Source: Azospirillum thermophilum | GTDB taxonomy: Bacteria; Pseudomonadota; Alphaproteobacteria; Azospirillales; Azospirillaceae | Assembly (NCBI RefSeq): GCF_003130795.1 | Contig: NZ_CP029353.1 | Location: 1,255,501 to 1,319,500 of the forward strand | DNA length: 64,000 bases | Direction of reading: 5' to 3' | Part shown: one piece after another, positions 61,812-64,000 of the stretch | Layout of the letters: each line of letters starts with the position of its first letter | How positions within the stretch are numbered: position 1 is the first letter of the stretch | The notes under the pieces: model-generated | The model's database searches: none | The model's input: the letters and a program-made list of their open reading frames with translations, nothing else | What the model was told of the DNA's origin: nothing | Made by a program: the position numbers and the translations under genes

Positions 61812-64000
61812 ATGTTCCAGGCTCTCGTCGGCATCTGTCTGCGCCAGCGCGTTCCGGTCCTGATCCTGACCGCGCTGCTGACCCTCTGGGGAATCCTCGT
61901 CGGGCGCGACATGCCGATCGCGCTGCTGCCCGAACTCCACCCGCCCGTGGTCACCATCGTCACCGAGGCCGGCGGCCTTGCGCCCGAGGAAGTGGAGCAG
62001 ATGGTGTCCTTCCCGCTGGAGACCATGCTGAACGGCATGCCCGGCGTGGCGCGGGTGCGCAGCTCCTCCAGCCCGGGCTTCTCGCTGATCTATGCCGAGT
62101 TCCAGTGGGGCACCGACCCCTACCGCAACCGGCAGATCGTGGCGGAGCGCATCGGGATGGCGCGCGACCGGCTGCCGCCCGGCCTGTCGCCGCAGCTCGC
62201 CCCGATGTCGTCGGTCGCCGGCCTCGTCATGCAGGTGGCGCTGACCTCCGACACGCTCGATTCGATGGCCCTGCGCGAGGTTGCCGACTGGACCCTGCGG
62301 CCGCGGCTGATGGGGGTGGACGGCGTGTCGCAGGTCTATGTGGTGGGTGGCGACGTGCGGCAGTTCCGCTTCACCCCCAGCCTTGCCGCCATGCGCTCGC
62401 TCGGTATCGGGCTGAACCAGGTGGACCATGCCCTGACGGCCTTCGGCACCAACAGCTCCGGCGGCTTCAACGACGTCCACCACTCCGAGTACATCATCCG
62501 CAACGTCGCCCGCAGCCACGACCTGGACGACATCCGCAACCTGGTGGTCGCCTACCGCGACGACCGGCCGGTGCTGCTGAGCCAGCTCGGCGAGGTCAGC
62601 TACGCGCCGAAGATGAAGCGCGGCGACGGCAGCTTCAACGGCAGGCCGGCGGTGCTGCTGTCGGTGCTGAAGCATCCCGGCGCCAACACGGTGCAGGTCG
62701 CCGCCAACATCGAGCAGTTCCTGGCGGAGATCGCCCCCTCGCTGCCGGCGGGTGTGCGGGCGGACCAGATCAGCTACAGCCAGGCCGAGCTGATCAACGC
62801 CTCCATCACCAACGTCACGCATGTGCTGCGCGACGCCATCATCATCGTGGTGATCGTCCTGCTGGCCTTCCTGCTGAACCTGCAGACGACGCTGATCGCC
62901 ATGCTGTCGATCCCGGTGTCGCTGCTGGTGACGATCATCACCTTCCATCTGATGGGCGCCACCATCAACACGATGACGCTGGGCGGCATCGCCATCGGCA
63001 TCGGTCAGCTCGTCGACGATTCGGTGGTGAATGTCGAGAATGTCCTGCGCCGCCTCTACGAGAACCGGCAGCGCAAGCATCCGCGCCCCATCCTGGCGGT
63101 GATCGCCGACGCCTCGCAGGAGGTGCGGTCGGGCATCGTCTACGCCACCATGATCATCCTGCTGGTCTTCCTGCCGCTGTTCGCGCTGCCGGGCGAGCAG
63201 GGGCGGCTGTTCGGGCCGCTGGGGCTGGCCTACATCGTGTCGATCTTCGCCAGCCTCGTGGTGTCGATGACGCTGACGCCGGTGCTGTGCTCGTACCTGC
63301 TGCCGCGGATGAAGGACCTCGGCGCCTCCTACCACGGCAAGCCGGTCCTGCTGCTGAAGGCGGCCAACACGCGGGCGCTGAACTGGGCGCTCGACCATCG
63401 GAAGGCGCTGTTCGTCGCCGCCGGCGCTCTGGTGGTGCTGGCGGCGGCCACCCTGCCGTTCCTGCCGCGCAGCTTCCTTCCCCCCTTCAACGAGGGCACG
63501 CTCTACGTCCAGATCCTGAACAAGCCGGGCATCTCGCTGGCGGAATCGGTGCGCATCGGCCAGATGGCCGAGCATCTGATCCTGCAGGTGCCGGAGGTGG
63601 TGAGCGTGTCCCGCCGCACCGGCCGCAACGAGAGCGACGAGGACGCCGATCCGGTCAGCGCCAGCGAGTTTCCCGTGCGCATCGCGCTGGCCGGACGCAG
63701 CCGCGCCGAGGTGATCGAGGATCTGCGCCGCCGCCTGTCGGTTCTGCCGGTGGACCTGACGGTGACGCAGTTCCTCACCTCGCGCATGCAGGTGGCGCAG
63801 AACGGCGTGCGCGGCGCCATCGTGCTGAAGATCTACGGGCAGGACCTCGACACGCTGCGGGTCCTGGCCGACGGGATGCGCCAGAAGTTCGCCGCCATTC
63901 CCGGCCTCGTCGACCTTATGGTGGAACAGCAGGTGCGCGTGCCGCAGGTCCGCATCACCATGGACTACGGGCGGGCCAAGCTGTTCGGCGTGACGCCGGC
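61812..64000 (+). CDS. RND efflux pump inner-membrane subunit, CzcA/CusA-like (cut by window edge)
   Basis: A proton-driven exporter, of which 729 residues are visible of about 1040. The N-terminal helix and LPELHPPVVTIVTEAGGLAP are followed by the porter domain (EEVEQMVSFPLETMLNGMPG). TM2-TM6 include SITNVTHVLRDAIIIVVIVL and GGIAIGIGQLVDDSVVNVEN, with charged residues in TM4 (QLVDDSVV) for the proton relay, and VRSGIVYATMIILLVFLPLF. The VENV-RRLYEN segment resembles the heavy-metal efflux (HME) branch, as does the MSSVAGLVMQV stretch. The real substrate cannot be assigned. The C-terminus lies beyond 64000. Confidence 0.92.
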   Translation, partial: MFQALVGICLRQRVPVLILTALLTLWGILVGRDMPIALLPELHPPVVTIVTEAGGLAPEEVEQMVSFPLETMLNGMPGVARVRSSSSPGFSLIYAEFQWGTDPYRNRQIVAERIGMARDRLPPGLSPQLAPMSSVAGLVMQVALTSDTLDSMALREVADWTLRPRLMGVDGVSQVYVVGGDVRQFRFTPSLAAMRSLGIGLNQVDHALTAFGTNSSGGFNDVHHSEYIIRNVARSHDLDDIRNLVVAYRDDRPVLLSQLGEVSYAPKMKRGDGSFNGRPAVLLSVLKHPGANTVQVAANIEQFLAEIAPSLPAGVRADQISYSQAELINASITNVTHVLRDAIIIVVIVLLAFLLNLQTTLIAMLSIPVSLLVTIITFHLMGATINTMTLGGIAIGIGQLVDDSVVNVENVLRRLYENRQRKHPRPILAVIADASQEVRSGIVYATMIILLVFLPLFALPGEQGRLFGPLGLAYIVSIFASLVVSMTLTPVLCSYLLPRMKDLGASYHGKPVLLLKAANTRALNWALDHRKALFVAAGALVVLAAATLPFLPRSFLPPFNEGTLYVQILNKPGISLAESVRIGQMAEHLILQVPEVVSVSRRTGRNESDEDADPVSASEFPVRIALAGRSRAEVIEDLRRRLSVLPVDLTVTQFLTSRMQVAQNGVRGAIVLKIYGQDLDTLRVLADGMRQKFAAIPGLVDLMVEQQVRVPQVRITMDYGRAKLFGVTP

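Overview
The window is a 64 kb piece of a very GC-rich alphaproteobacterial chromosome. It most resembles Azospirillaceae, probably Azospirillum. The basis is third-position G/C dominance, homospermidine synthase with a fold-III ornithine decarboxylase, the short aa3-oxidase subunit IV, HdaA, SdhE beside mfd, and a DUF2066 - CDP-alcohol phosphatidyltransferase - AI-2E - hdaA block. No rRNA, tRNA, CRISPR, prophage or insertion sequence was seen. Genes are densely packed and many neighbours overlap by 4 bases (ATGA or GTGA), which points to short operons of core and lineage-specific genes rather than a mobile island.

Layout: 0.1-4 kb, MerR regulator, hotdog thioesterase, etfB-etfA and a VOC protein. 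4-8 kb, an HPP membrane protein, then homospermidine synthase and ornithine decarboxylase, the latter behind a roughly 390-base leader with a short upstream ORF. 8-13 kb, acireductone dioxygenase, an MFS carrier, an orphan terminator that suggests a small RNA, recG and DUF502. 13-18 kb, a type III polyketide synthase with an isoprenylcysteine-methyltransferase-like partner, a CRP-type regulator, small membrane proteins, an LprI-like protein and a GNAT. 18-23 kb, sdhE, mfd and a HEAT-ACT protein. 23-25 kb, an aminothiazoline-carboxylate hydrolase family gene with ridA and a shortened LysR. 25-32 kb, a glycosyltransferase, gmk, yicC, an SDR, a phospholipid methyltransferase, exoD, an ABC-F ATPase and ndk. 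33-39 kb, aa3 subunit IV, purMN and the DUF2066/pgsA/AI-2E/hdaA/SDR run. 39-46 kb, a polyphosphate cluster (CYTH-CHAD, sixA, ppk1, ppx) followed by a universal stress protein. 47-50 kb, hsp20-lon. 50-58 kb, a sensory and membrane group: TPR protein, three-domain CheW-like adaptor, MCP with an apparent run of four HAMP units, MscS channel with a cNMP-like domain, and two paralogous small membrane proteins. 58-64 kb, mlaA and an RND efflux operon cut by the window edge.

A recurring feature is single-base indels inside otherwise well conserved genes: merR, the type III PKS, lprI-like, the glycosyltransferase, yicC, CYTH-CHAD, ppk1, probably the ppx end, the cheW-like gene, and twice in the RND adaptor. 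Nearly all are one missing G or C in or beside a G/C run. I read these as assembly or sequencing errors, not decay, and give the gene extents as if repaired.

The most interesting items are the ornithine decarboxylase leader, which has an 11-codon upstream ORF with a strong Shine-Dalgarno site ending in Arg-Pro-stop; the orphan small-RNA candidate upstream of recG; the type III PKS/methyltransferase pair; the polyphosphate cluster; and the CheW-like/poly-HAMP MCP/MscS-cNMP group, which has no CheA in view.
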